Of a stretch of DNA of 64,000 bases, positions 27,424-35,954 are shown in pieces (the stretch's first letter is position 1; every line of letters starts with the position of its first letter). Source of the DNA: an uncultured Clostridia bacterium. Its GTDB lineage: Bacteria; Bacillota; Clostridia; HGM11514. The stretch spans positions 1 to 64,000 of the forward strand of contig CAKSKB010000018.1 in the NCBI GenBank assembly GCA_934464705.1, in the 5' to 3' direction. The notes below the pieces were generated by a model, which saw nothing but the letters and a program-made list of their open reading frames with translations, ran no database searches and was not told the origin of the DNA. The position numbers and the translations under genes are program-made.

Positions 27424-28031
27424 CTATGAGGTTTAAATATAAAAAGACCGATGAGCTTAAGTATATCGCTCATCTTGATACTCTCCGTGTTTTTACAAGG
27501 GCGATAAGGCGTGCGAAGCTTCCGGTTGCGTACTCGCAGGGTTTCAATCCGCATCCGCTTATAGCGTTTATGATGCCGCTTTCGCTGGGGTTTACAAGCA
27601 ATTGTGAGTATGTGGATATAGGATTTGAAAGTGTACCCGAAGGGCTTTCGGCAATGCTTGACAATGCCCTTCCGGACGGTTTTGTTATAACCGAATGTTA
27701 TGAACCTCAGGACGGACCCGTGGATATTACCGCCTGCACCTACAGTGTTTTGTTTGAAAATCCGATTGATACGGCTGAGATTAAGCGCTTTTTTGAGGCG
27801 GACGAGCTGATTGTGGACAAAAAAAGCAAAAAAGGAATAAAACAGGTTGATATTATGCCGATGATTTTGGGGTATAATATATCGGAAAGGGAAATTATAA
27901 TGACTCTTTCCGCCGGTACGGTTTCAAACCTTAATCCCGAACTTGTGCTGAAGCATATGCCGCTTAATGAGGAAAATACATACAGCGTATGCCGCGAAAA
28001 AATACTGTGCGGCGAAAGGGAATTCAGATAA
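27414..28031 (+). CDS. DUF2344 (TIGR03936) radical-SAM-associated protein
   Basis: 205 residues from ATG 27414, set by AAGGAG at 27400; it overlaps the end of the radical SAM gene by ten bases. The opening VTMRFKYKKTDELKYIAHLD, then AYSQGFNPHPLIAFMMPLSLG are the family signature. In some organisms this domain is fused to the radical SAM protein, so the two act together. In many Clostridia the pair is followed by ribonuclease G and rplU-rpmA; here it is followed by M16 peptidase genes instead. Confidence 0.9.
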   Translation: MPVTMRFKYKKTDELKYIAHLDTLRVFTRAIRRAKLPVAYSQGFNPHPLIAFMMPLSLGFTSNCEYVDIGFESVPEGLSAMLDNALPDGFVITECYEPQDGPVDITACTYSVLFENPIDTAEIKRFFEADELIVDKKSKKGIKQVDIMPMILGYNISEREIIMTLSAGTVSNLNPELVLKHMPLNEENTYSVCREKILCGEREFR

Positions 28032-28100
28032 ATTTTGGCTTTTTGCTGAGCAAAAAGCTGCAATTATTATCTTTTATCTTGTACAGGAAGGAAGTTATAA

Positions 28101-29366
28101 ATGAACGGAATTACAAAATATCCCGTGTCGGAGGGTGTGAACTTATACTATATTCCGGCAAAAAGATTCAAAACGGTCAATATCGATGTGATGTTTTATA
28201 AGCCGCTTTCGGAAAAAAGTGCGTCAATGGCGGCGCTTATTGCGCCGGTTCTCAAAAGCGGCTGCGAAAAGTATGATAATGCGGCAAAACTTAATTGCCG
28301 CCTTGAGGAACTTTACGGTGCAAGTCTTTCCGCCGGTGCGGCAAAGGCGGGCGAAGCGTCTGTTACCGGATTTTCGATGCAGTATGTTAACGAAAAGTAT
28401 CTTGGGGAGGACGGGATTGACGAAGCGGCTTTTTCGCTTCTCTGCGATGTGATTTTCCGCCCCGTTACCGAAAACGGCGTTTTCAAAAAGGAATACTTTG
28501 AACTTGAAAGAAAAAATCTCATAGAGTCCATCGAGGCTGTGATTAACGATAAAAGGTCATACGCCGCATGGCGATGCAAAGAAGAAATGTGCAAGGACGA
28601 GCCTTACGGAGTTTTCTCTCAGGGTAAAATCGATGTTATAAAAAATATTACCCCCGAGGCCGCATACGATTATTATAAAAACGAAATTCTCTGCGGAAAA
28701 TGCGATATTTATGTCTGCGGGGATTTGGATATTGATAAAACATTTGCGGCAGTGAAGGAACAGTTTTCGGGTGCCCATGCAAAGGATTATCCCGAAACAA
28801 GCGTCGTGGAAACGGCAGGCGATGTAAAACGCATAACCGAAAGAATGGATGTGGAACAGGGTAAGCTTTCGCTCGGTTTCCGCTGCGGCAAGACCTTGGG
28901 CAGGGAGGGTTTCGCTCTCTATATGTTCGATAAGATTTTCGGCGCCACACCCGTTTCAAAACTCTTTAACAATGTGCGCGAAAAGCTGAGCCTGGCTTAT
29001 TATGTTTCATCGCAGACTGACAGGCTCAAAGGAATAATGACGATAAATTCCGGAATCGAAATTCCGACATTTGACAAAGCGTATGATGAGATTTTCGTGC
29101 AGCTTGACGCTATGAAAAACGGCGATTTTTCGGAGGAGGAATTCAGCGCCGCACTGGCGGCGTCGGTAAACGAAATTCAGCACCTGTCGGATTCTCCGTC
29201 GGCGCTTATCCGATGGTATTCATCGCAGATTTTTGCCGGAACGAATTTCGATCCCGATGAATTTCTTGAAAATCTGAGGGCGGTCACAAAAGATGAAATC
29301 GTTGCCGCCGCGAACAGAATCACGCTTGATACGGTGTATTTTTTAAGAAATAAGGAGGCGGAATAA
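28101..29366 (+). CDS. M16-family peptidase-like protein YfmF, catalytically degenerate
   Basis: 421 residues; AAGGAAG precedes ATG 28101. The whole chain follows the M16B fold (two halves joined near residue 225), but the place of the HxxEH zinc motif reads APVLKSGCEKY, so the metal site is lost, as usual for the YfmF half. It pairs with the intact M16 protein encoded immediately downstream (no gap). In Bacillus subtilis the YfmF/YfmH orthologues have been linked to maturation of the aminopentanol group on elongation factor P; carry-over to this organism is inference. Confidence 0.85.
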   Translation: MNGITKYPVSEGVNLYYIPAKRFKTVNIDVMFYKPLSEKSASMAALIAPVLKSGCEKYDNAAKLNCRLEELYGASLSAGAAKAGEASVTGFSMQYVNEKYLGEDGIDEAAFSLLCDVIFRPVTENGVFKKEYFELERKNLIESIEAVINDKRSYAAWRCKEEMCKDEPYGVFSQGKIDVIKNITPEAAYDYYKNEILCGKCDIYVCGDLDIDKTFAAVKEQFSGAHAKDYPETSVVETAGDVKRITERMDVEQGKLSLGFRCGKTLGREGFALYMFDKIFGATPVSKLFNNVREKLSLAYYVSSQTDRLKGIMTINSGIEIPTFDKAYDEIFVQLDAMKNGDFSEEEFSAALAASVNEIQHLSDSPSALIRWYSSQIFAGTNFDPDEFLENLRAVTKDEIVAAANRITLDTVYFLRNKEAE

Positions 29367-30647
29367 ATGAATAAAATTTACAGTCCCGAGCTTGACGAAA
29401 CAATATATTACGAAAAACACAGAAGCGGACTTGATATTTATGCTCTGCCGAAAAAGGGATATTCCCAGAGCTATGCGATTTTTGCAACGAAGTACGGCTC
29501 AACCGATGTGAAATTCCGTGATTATGTTACAGGAGAGATTGTTGATATTCCCGACGGCGTTGCGCATTTTCTGGAGCATAAAATGTTTGAGCAGCCCGGC
29601 GGAGGAAATGCCTTTGACGAATTTTCGCTGACCGGTGCATCGGCAAACGCTTTTACATCATTCACGATGACCGCATATCTTTTTGCGTGCACAACCGATT
29701 TTTACAAAAATCTCAATACTCTTATAAGTTTTGTCCAGCAGCCGTATTTTACGGACGGGAACATCGAAAAGGAGCAGGGTATAATCGGTCAGGAAATCAG
29801 AATGTATCAGGATAACCCTGCGTGGAGGTCATATTTCAACACTATCGAGGCGATGTACCGGAAGAATCCCGTGCGCCGTGATATTGCCGGCTCAATTGAA
29901 AGTATCGGTACGATTACAAAGGAACTTCTTTATAAATGCTACCGCAATTTTTATCATCCTTCAAATATGGTTTTGGTGTGCGTTGGCGATGTCGATTTTG
30001 ATGAGGTTTTTAAAACTGCGGACAAGGCAATAAGCAAAGAGTTCAAGGCGCTTCCCAAAATCGAGAGATTCACAGAGGAAGAACCCGAGGATATTTTTAA
30101 GAAAAAAGCGGTTCAGAAGCTGTCGGTTGCCATGCCGATGTTCTATCTCGGTTTCAAAGAGAACGGAGCAAAATGCGAGGATTTGCTTAAAAACGAGATT
30201 ATGAACGAAATTCTCTGCGAATGTATATTCGGCGCAAGCTCGCCTTTTTACAGAAGGCTTTACGAAAGCGGTCTTGTAAGCGGTGCGCTTTCATCGGAAA
30301 CTGCCAATGAACTCAGTTATTCGCATATTCTGGTCGGCGGCGAATCGGGTGACCCGGAGGCGGCGGCTGAGGAAATCCGGAAAGAACTTAAAAGGGTAAC
30401 CGCCGAAGGGGTGGACAGAGAACGCTTTGAACGCATAAAAAAAGTGTTCTACGGAGATTTTGTAAGGATGTTCAACAGTACCGAGAGCATTGCGCACAGC
30501 ATTGTGGAATATACATTTAAAGGTTTCGGGCTGTTTGATTACATTAAAGCGTACAATGAAATCACCTATGAACAGGCAATGGACAGACTGAAAAAGATAT
30601 TCAGGGAAGAACTTTCCGTGCTTTCCGTTATAAGGAGTGATGACTGA
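29367..30647 (+). CDS. M16-family zinc peptidase YfmH, active-site intact
   Basis: 426 residues, starting on the base after the yfmF stop. The inverted zinc motif H-F-L-E-H is at residues 67-71, followed by FDEFSLTGASANAFTSFT and the downstream Glu region EKEQGIIGQEIRMYQDNP that supplies the third ligand. It forms the active half of the YfmF/YfmH pair. Stop and lgt start overlap (TGATG), so the three genes are translationally coupled. Confidence 0.9.
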   Translation: MNKIYSPELDETIYYEKHRSGLDIYALPKKGYSQSYAIFATKYGSTDVKFRDYVTGEIVDIPDGVAHFLEHKMFEQPGGGNAFDEFSLTGASANAFTSFTMTAYLFACTTDFYKNLNTLISFVQQPYFTDGNIEKEQGIIGQEIRMYQDNPAWRSYFNTIEAMYRKNPVRRDIAGSIESIGTITKELLYKCYRNFYHPSNMVLVCVGDVDFDEVFKTADKAISKEFKALPKIERFTEEEPEDIFKKKAVQKLSVAMPMFYLGFKENGAKCEDLLKNEIMNEILCECIFGASSPFYRRLYESGLVSGALSSETANELSYSHILVGGESGDPEAAAEEIRKELKRVTAEGVDRERFERIKKVFYGDFVRMFNSTESIAHSIVEYTFKGFGLFDYIKAYNEITYEQAMDRLKKIFREELSVLSVIRSDD

Positions 30648-31480
30648 TGCTTCTCGATAAAATTGCATTTCCCGGGCTTGGGCTTAAGTTCGATATTGAT
30701 CCCGTTGCCTTCCGGCTTTTCGGCGGAAAGGAAATTTACTGGTATGGTATTATTATCGTTACCGGGCTTATAATCGCCGTTGCGCTTGCGATTTTCAACG
30801 GTAAAAAGGTCGGCATTTCATCAGATAAAATAAGCGATTATATGCTCATAACCGTTCCGCTCGCGATTATCGGGGCAAGGCTCTACTACGTTATTTTTAC
30901 ATGGGACAGCTATAAGGACAACCCCCTCGAAATTATCAAAATCTGGAACGGCGGTCTGGCAATATACGGTGCTGTGATTGTGTCTGTTATCACGATGTGC
31001 CTTTATTGCCGAAAAAACGATATTAAAACCTACGATTTTCTCGATGTGGGTGCGGTGAGCCTTATACTCGGTCAGGCAATCGGCAGATGGGGGAATTTTA
31101 TGAATGCCGAGGCGCACGGCGGCGAAACAAAAAATTTGTTCCGCATGGGTATTACCGAGTACGGTGAGTATATTGAGGTTCATCCGACATTCCTTTACGA
31201 ATCGGTCTGGAATATAATCGGTTTTGTGATTCTTCTTCTGCTTTTCAGAAAATGGCGGAAATTCAGCGGCGAAGTGTTCTGGGGATATGTATTCTGGTAC
31301 GGTTTGGGCAGGTTTTTCATTGAGGGTCTGAGAACCGACAGCCTTATGCTCGGTCCGGTGCGTGTATCGCAGATTCTTTCGGCGGTTATGGTTCTGGCGG
31401 CGGCATTTATGTTTTTTAAGCGTCTGAGAGCAAAAAAATCCGCGGAAAACGACAAAAATACCGACAATTCCGAAAAATAA
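30647..31480 (+). CDS. lgt: Prolipoprotein diacylglyceryl transferase Lgt
   Basis: 277 residues, seven or so membrane helices. The Lgt signature GRWGNFMNAEAHGG is present, together with YGIIIVTGL at the start, the GGLAIYGA segment and HPTFLYESVWN near the active site. Lgt attaches diacylglycerol to the lipobox Cys of prolipoproteins, such as the one encoded at 20185. The C-terminal 25 residues are a charged Lys/Asp/Asn tail. It is the last gene of the unit that begins at 28101. Confidence 0.95.
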   Translation: MLLDKIAFPGLGLKFDIDPVAFRLFGGKEIYWYGIIIVTGLIIAVALAIFNGKKVGISSDKISDYMLITVPLAIIGARLYYVIFTWDSYKDNPLEIIKIWNGGLAIYGAVIVSVITMCLYCRKNDIKTYDFLDVGAVSLILGQAIGRWGNFMNAEAHGGETKNLFRMGITEYGEYIEVHPTFLYESVWNIIGFVILLLLFRKWRKFSGEVFWGYVFWYGLGRFFIEGLRTDSLMLGPVRVSQILSAVMVLAAAFMFFKRLRAKKSAENDKNTDNSEK

Positions 31481-31489
31481 TACAAAATA

Positions 31490-31532
31490 TTCATTTTTTG
31501 TTCATATAATCTTCACATTGGGCAGTTATAAT
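31490..31532 (+). promoter_or_regulatory. PhoP-box-like promoter
   Basis: Three hexamers at exact 11-bp steps: TTCATT (31490), TTCATA (31501) and TTCACA (31512), then TATAAT at 31527-31532. Gram-positive PhoP boxes are tandem TTMACA-like hexamers with about 5-nt spacers placed over the -35 region, which is the layout here. Confidence 0.5.
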
Positions 31533-31539
31533 AAAGCCA

Positions 31540-31672
31540 TAGTCAAGAGGAAAATAAATAATTTTCCTAAGATAAATAACATAGCCCCCGATAAGCAGTG
31601 ATTTTATATCACTGTTTCCCCTCATAAATACATAGCCGAAAGCACCGGTCGCCCCGGTGCTTTCGTGCTTTG
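31540..31672 (+). ncRNA. Candidate C-rich small RNA
   Basis: Downstream of the PhoP-like promoter. Predicted pieces: hairpin 31548-31568 (AGGAAAAT / ATTTTCCT, loop AAATA); single-stranded CCCCC at 31585-31589; hairpin 31596-31614 (CAGTGAT / ATCACTG); single-stranded TTTCCCCTC around 31615-31623; and a GC-rich hairpin 31638-31664 (GAAAGCACCGG / CCGGTGCTTTC). The final hairpin has only a weak T tract (GTGCTTT), so it is an imperfect terminator. C-rich unpaired motifs are typical of Gram-positive small RNAs of the RsaE/RoxS kind that pair with ribosome binding sites; that comparison is inference. Confidence 0.45.
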
Positions 31673-31786
31673 AACATCGAAAAAAGCCGATTAATCGCAA
31701 GCGAATAATAGAAATTTGCGTTTTCGGATATCGGTTTTCCGGTGATAGTTTAGAATTACATTAAAATTTGTCAATTAATTTTATTG

Positions 31787-31824
31787 AAAAAGTTCTGAAT
31801 CACGAATGTTTCAGAACTTTTTTG
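31787..31824 (+). terminator. Terminator-like hairpin with no obvious gene
   Basis: AAAAAGTTCTGAA / TTTCAGAACTTTTTT with loop TCACGAATG and a T6 end. The nearest upstream protein gene (lgt) ends 300 nt earlier. Confidence 0.65.
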
Positions 31825-31830
31825 CTTACT

Positions 31831-31973
31831 TTCATTCAACATGGACTCTGCCGTATCACATACGCCGACGAGTTCATGTTGAATGAATTTATCAGCCTTT
31901 TTCATAATTCTCATATGTGCCGACAGGTTTATCGGCACATATGACACGAAAGCACCGTTTTTGTGCTTTCGTG
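31831..31973 (+). other. Three consecutive strong hairpins
   Basis: 31831-31887: TTCATTCAACATG-ACTC arm, 17 of 18 pairs, with an inner CGTAT/ATACG mini-stem in the loop. 31912-31943: CATATGTGCCGA / TCGGCACATATG, perfect 12 bp. 31945-31973: CACGAAAGCAC / GTGCTTTCGTG, perfect 11 bp, followed by CTATTT. No protein-coding signal overlaps them. Confidence 0.6.
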
Positions 31974-32034
31974 CTATTTAAATCCGACTTTATATTTCAG
32001 AATTGTTACAAAAAAATTTTTTCCAAAAAAGATA

Positions 32035-32106
32035 TTGACTTATTTTTAAAATCGTGTATAATAGTATATGCAGCGACAAAAACACAATATATAGTGTTTT
32101 TGTCGC
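32035..32106 (+). promoter_or_regulatory. nrdD promoter with NrdR box inside a 34-nt palindrome
   Basis: TTGACT (32035-32040), 16 nt, TATAAT (32057-32062). At 32082-32097 the 16-mer ACACAATATATAGTGT matches the NrdR consensus acaCwAtATaTwgtgt at every position. It is the core of a larger perfect inverted repeat, 32073-32106, with 13-bp arms GCGACAAAAACAC / GTGTTTTTGTCGC. Only a weak right-half match lies one box-distance upstream. Confidence 0.75.
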
Positions 32107-32186
32107 AAAAACCACCCAAAATGTTCTAAAATGGCATTAAATGAGATATATTGGTTAATATGTAATTGTGAAGGAGGAAGAGAATT

Positions 32187-34370
32187 ATGAAAATAATCAA
32201 ACGAAACGGCAGCGAGGAAACCTTTGACAGACTGAAAATCAAAAGGGCGATTTCGCGCGCCAATTCCGCAACATCGGGGAGACCGGAACTGACAGAGCGT
32301 CAGATTGATTACATCACGCTTGTAATAGAGGATTACTGCAAAGACGCCGGCCGTGCGCTTTCGGTCGAGGAAGTGCAGGAGCTTGTCGAAACACACATAA
32401 TTCTTCAGGGTGCGCCCGAAACGGCAAAAAGATACATAAGGTACCGCTTTACAAGGAATCTTGCCCGTGTGGCAAACACTACGGACAATCAGATTTTAAG
32501 CCTTATCGAGTGCAATAACGAGGAAGTCAAGCAGGAAAATTCAAATAAAAACCCCACGGTTAACAGTGTTCAGCGCGACTATATGGCGGGCGAGGTCAGC
32601 AAAGATATTACAAACAGAATCCTTTTGCCTCCGGATATTGTGGAGGCGCATCAGAACGGAATTATTCATTTCCACGATGCGGACTATTTTGCCCAGCATA
32701 TGCACAACTGCGACCTTGTAAATCTCGAGGATATGCTCCAGAACGGCACGGTTATAAGCGGAACAATGATTGAAAAACCCCACAGCTTTTCAACCGCCTG
32801 CAATATCGCAACGCAGATAATTGCACAGGTTGCGTCCTCTCAGTACGGCGGACAGAGCATTAGCCTTACGCACCTTGCGCCGTTCGTTCAGATTTCAAGA
32901 GAAAAGATAAGAAAAGATACCCTCGCAGAGATGGAAACTCTGGGTATCAACCCCGGAGAAGAAAAAATTTCGGCTATAGTCGAAAAGAGGGTACTTGATG
33001 AAATAAAGAAGGGTGTTCAGACCATTCAGTATCAGGTTGTAACGCTGATGACAACAAACGGTCAGGCACCGTTCATCACCGTTTTCATGTACCTCGGCGA
33101 AGCTAAAGACCCTCAGCTTAAGCACGACCTTGCGCTTATAATCGAGGAGGTTCTGAAACAGCGCTATATCGGTACGAAAAATGAGTCGGGCGTTTATGTT
33201 ACACCGGCGTTCCCCAAGCTTATTTATGTGCTTGAGGAGGATAATATAACGGAAGATTCGCCTTATTGGTATCTTACCGAACTTTCGGCAAAGTGCACGG
33301 CTAAGAGAATGGTTCCGGATTATATTTCCGAAAAAATGATGCTCAAGCTTAAAATCGATAAAAACGGCAACGGAAACTGCTACACATGCATGGGTTGCAG
33401 GAGTTTTCTTACACCGTATGTTGACGAGAACGGAAAACCCAAGTATTACGGGCGTTTCAATCAGGGCGTTGTAACGATAAATCTTGTTGATGTTGCGTGC
33501 ACCGCATGCAAGGAATCACGAAACGAACAGCGTTTCTGGGAGGTGCTGGACGAAAGACTGGAGCTTTGCCACAGGGCGCTTCAGTGCAGGCATGAAAGGC
33601 TTGAAGGTACGCTTTCAGACGCCGCGCCGATTCTCTGGCAGTTCGGTGCGCTTGCAAGGCTCAAAAAGGGCGAGCCGATAACAAAGCTTCTGCACGGCGG
33701 CTATTCAACGCTTTCCCTCGGCTATGCCGGACTTTGGGAGTGCGTGTATGAAGTTACGGGCAAAAAGCTTACCGAAGCCGAAGGCGAGGAGTTTGGGCTC
33801 CGTGTTATGAAAAAGCTCAACGAGGCGTGCGCAAAGTGGAAGGCTGAGGAAAATATAGACTATTCGCTTTACGGCACTCCGCTTGAATCAACAACATATA
33901 AATTTGCCAAAAATCTTCAGAAAAGGTTCGGCAAAATCAAGGGCGTAACGGATAAAAACTATATCACAAATTCGTACCATGTTCATGTTACCGAGGAAAT
34001 CGACGCTTTCGACAAGCTTGCTCTCGAAGCTAAGTTTCAGGCGCTTTCCCCGGGCGGCGCAATCAGCTATATTGAGGTTCCGAACATGCAGGATAACATC
34101 GACGCCGTGCTGAATGTAATTAAGTTTATATACGATAATATTATGTATGCCGAGCTTAACACAAAGAGCGATTACTGTCAGGAATGCGGCTATGACGGCG
34201 AAATTCAGATTGTGGAAGAGGACGGCAAGCTGATTTGGGAATGCCCCAACTGTCACAACCGTGATGAAAGCAAACTGAATGTCGCAAGACGCACCTGCGG
34301 ATATATAGGCTCTCAGTTCTGGAATCAGGGCAGAACACAGGAAATTAAGGAAAGGGTTCTTCATCTGTAA
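32187..34370 (+). CDS. nrdD: Anaerobic ribonucleoside-triphosphate reductase NrdD
   Basis: 727 residues; AAGGAGG precedes ATG 32187. N-terminal ATP-cone (about 1-95, KIIKRNGSEETFDRLKI), then the ten-stranded barrel with HDADYF and LINLEDML-like metal and substrate sites, a four-Cys zinc site near the C-terminus (C-Q-E-C and C-P-N-C), and the glycyl-radical motif RTCGYIG with Gly705. It reduces ribonucleotides to deoxyribonucleotides without oxygen and requires the activase NrdG, encoded next. The NrdR box upstream suggests repression by NrdR-dATP when precursors are ample. Confidence 0.96.
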   Translation: MKIIKRNGSEETFDRLKIKRAISRANSATSGRPELTERQIDYITLVIEDYCKDAGRALSVEEVQELVETHIILQGAPETAKRYIRYRFTRNLARVANTTDNQILSLIECNNEEVKQENSNKNPTVNSVQRDYMAGEVSKDITNRILLPPDIVEAHQNGIIHFHDADYFAQHMHNCDLVNLEDMLQNGTVISGTMIEKPHSFSTACNIATQIIAQVASSQYGGQSISLTHLAPFVQISREKIRKDTLAEMETLGINPGEEKISAIVEKRVLDEIKKGVQTIQYQVVTLMTTNGQAPFITVFMYLGEAKDPQLKHDLALIIEEVLKQRYIGTKNESGVYVTPAFPKLIYVLEEDNITEDSPYWYLTELSAKCTAKRMVPDYISEKMMLKLKIDKNGNGNCYTCMGCRSFLTPYVDENGKPKYYGRFNQGVVTINLVDVACTACKESRNEQRFWEVLDERLELCHRALQCRHERLEGTLSDAAPILWQFGALARLKKGEPITKLLHGGYSTLSLGYAGLWECVYEVTGKKLTEAEGEEFGLRVMKKLNEACAKWKAEENIDYSLYGTPLESTTYKFAKNLQKRFGKIKGVTDKNYITNSYHVHVTEEIDAFDKLALEAKFQALSPGGAISYIEVPNMQDNIDAVLNVIKFIYDNIMYAELNTKSDYCQECGYDGEIQIVEEDGKLIWECPNCHNRDESKLNVARRTCGYIGSQFWNQGRTQEIKERVLHL

Positions 34371-34900
34371 TGAACTATGCGGCAATAAAAAAGCGGGATA
34401 TTGCTAACGGCGCCGGAGTGAGGGTATCGCTCTTTGTGTCCGGCTGCACTCACCGCTGCAAGAACTGTTTTAATAAGGAAGCATGGGATTTCTCTTACGG
34501 AAATCCCTTCACAAAAGAGGTTGAGGACGAGATAGCCAAGTGCCTTGAACCATCGTTCGTAAACGGTCTTTCCCTCCTTGGCGGCGAACCGTTTGAACCT
34601 CAGAACCAGCGCGCGCTTGTCGGCTTTCTGGAAAGAATAAGGCATGAGTTTCCGGAGAAGGATATTTGGTGTTACACCGGATATACTCTTGAAACCGACC
34701 TTCTTTCCGAAAGCCGTGCGCGGTGCGAGGTCACAGACCGGATGCTTTCGATGATTGATGTTTTGGTCGACGGCGAGTTTGTTGAAGAACTGAAAAATAT
34801 AAGCCTTCGGTTCAGAGGATCGGAAAATCAGAGGGTTATAAATCTCCCCGAAACCCTCCGAACCGGGAAAACGGTTATTTCGGAATACAGTACAAGGTAG
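34370..34900 (+). CDS. nrdG: Anaerobic NrdD-activating enzyme NrdG
   Basis: 176 residues, coupled to nrdD through TAATG. The radical SAM motif C-T-H-R-C-K-N-C has Cys26, Cys30 and Cys33, followed by the GGEPFEPQN motif that helps bind S-adenosylmethionine. NrdG makes the glycyl radical on NrdD. Length is at the upper end of the family because of an ordinary C-terminal tail with no extra domain. A bidirectional terminator follows. Confidence 0.95.
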   Translation: MNYAAIKKRDIANGAGVRVSLFVSGCTHRCKNCFNKEAWDFSYGNPFTKEVEDEIAKCLEPSFVNGLSLLGGEPFEPQNQRALVGFLERIRHEFPEKDIWCYTGYTLETDLLSESRARCEVTDRMLSMIDVLVDGEFVEELKNISLRFRGSENQRVINLPETLRTGKTVISEYSTR

Positions 34901-34908
34901 ATAAATAA

Positions 34909-34943
34909 AGGAAGGTCTTCGTTTTTATCGAAAACCTTCCTTT
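34909..34943. terminator. Shared terminator between nrdG and the convergent transporter
   Basis: AAGGAAGGTCTTCG / CGAAAACCTTCCTT with one mismatch, loop TTTTTAT, and T4 after it on the plus strand. Confidence 0.75.
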
Positions 34944-34948
34944 TGTTT

Positions 34949-35839
34949 TTAAAACAAATTTATCATAAGCAGCGCCGCAAATGCCAAAATCATACCCAAA
35001 ATGCACCTGAATGTAAGCTTTTCTTTGAAAAATACGGCCGCCATAACCGAAGACAAAATCAGCCCCATGCCCTGATTTAAGGGGTAAAGCTCTGCGGAGG
35101 TGAGATAATTTGCCGCAAGAGTTTTGAAAAACGAATTGGCAAACAGGCATAAGGACATCACCGCAATATAGGGAAAGATACTCTTGAATATTCCGGACGG
35201 TTTTTCCGAAGGCGCCTTTTTGCTTTTCGCCGCAAGATAAATTACCGCAAGAAACAGTCCGGCAAAAACATATGTGTAAAAATTGAATACGGCGGAGCTG
35301 CCGTCGGTCAGCTTTACAAAGGCTTTCTGGGAAAAATCGGCAAGCCCGCTTGAAATTCCGCAAACGGCAAGCAAAAAGACCGCACGGGGGGTAAGCTTTG
35401 CCTTGATTTTATTATTGTACGAACACATAAGCCCCACCGCAATAATCAAAACGGCAAATCCTATCCACTGATTTATGCGTATGGGTTCCCCGAATGCAAA
35501 AAACGAGCATATTACCGTTACGATAACGCCGAGCATTAAGAAAACATCCAGCATCATGTAAGCCGACTGCTTTACCGATATCAGCCACGAAATTACAAAA
35601 AATGCGGTCATAATTCCGGATGCGAAAGAAATCGCAATCGTTTTTGCGTCCGCTGCAATAAGCGATATGTTCCCCTGAAATGCAATTACGGCAAAACCGA
35701 TTGCAATGCATAAGAACATTCTTATCATATTTATAAATACGGCGTCTGCGGTTTCGTTCATAAAGCCGCTCGTTCTTTTTCCGCAGTATCCTTTAACCGC
35801 ACCGGCGGTCAGTGCGGCGGCAACAAATAAATATCCCAT
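34949..35839 (-). CDS. DMT-superfamily (EamA-type) transporter
   Basis: 296 residues with about ten membrane segments. The end AAVFFKEKLTFRCILGMILAF resembles the EamA closing segment, and the internal repeat of two five-helix halves is visible. GGGGTGA precedes the ATG at 35839. Substrate unknown. The N-terminal segment has an unusual GYCGKRTSGFMNETADAVF stretch between helices 1 and 2, longer than in the other DMT gene at 20997. It is divergent from spoVAF. Confidence 0.8.
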   Translation of the reverse strand: MGYLFVAAALTAGAVKGYCGKRTSGFMNETADAVFINMIRMFLCIAIGFAVIAFQGNISLIAADAKTIAISFASGIMTAFFVISWLISVKQSAYMMLDVFLMLGVIVTVICSFFAFGEPIRINQWIGFAVLIIAVGLMCSYNNKIKAKLTPRAVFLLAVCGISSGLADFSQKAFVKLTDGSSAVFNFYTYVFAGLFLAVIYLAAKSKKAPSEKPSGIFKSIFPYIAVMSLCLFANSFFKTLAANYLTSAELYPLNQGMGLILSSVMAAVFFKEKLTFRCILGMILAFAALLMINLF

Positions 35840-35954
35840 AAATTCACCCCGTTTTTTATTTTACCATAAAGAAATAAGTTGTCAATGGACAAAACGGCTT
35901 TTTTTATGTATTTTTCGGTTGTGCGGAGGGAATATTAAGCATGAGGTGAAGGAT

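Larger units (their letters stand above)
31481..32186 (+). other. Gene-free 700-nt region rich in RNA-like structures
   Basis: No credible protein gene on either strand. In order it holds: three PhoP-like hexamers and a -10 box; a possible C-rich small RNA ending in a hairpin near 31664; an A/T-rich stretch with nothing clear (31690-31780); a terminator-like hairpin (31787-31824); three more perfect or near-perfect hairpins (31831-31973); and the nrdD promoter with an NrdR box (32035-32106). Confidence 0.7.

Noticed and set aside
28038..28062. Hairpin GCTTTTTGC / GCAAAAAGC before yfmF, as a terminator
   Set aside because: No T run follows it closely; the unit from 25579 to 31480 could still be one transcript, so it is left unassigned.
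31491..31700. A 69-codon minus-strand reading frame over the small-RNA candidate
   Set aside because: Its codons follow the hairpin arms and C-motifs, there is no suitable promoter, and the peptide has no family likeness.
35706..35954. An upstream extension of the spoVAF frame to an ATG at 35706
   Set aside because: It would lie inside the divergent transporter gene and includes the low-complexity promoter gap; family proteins start near 35955.
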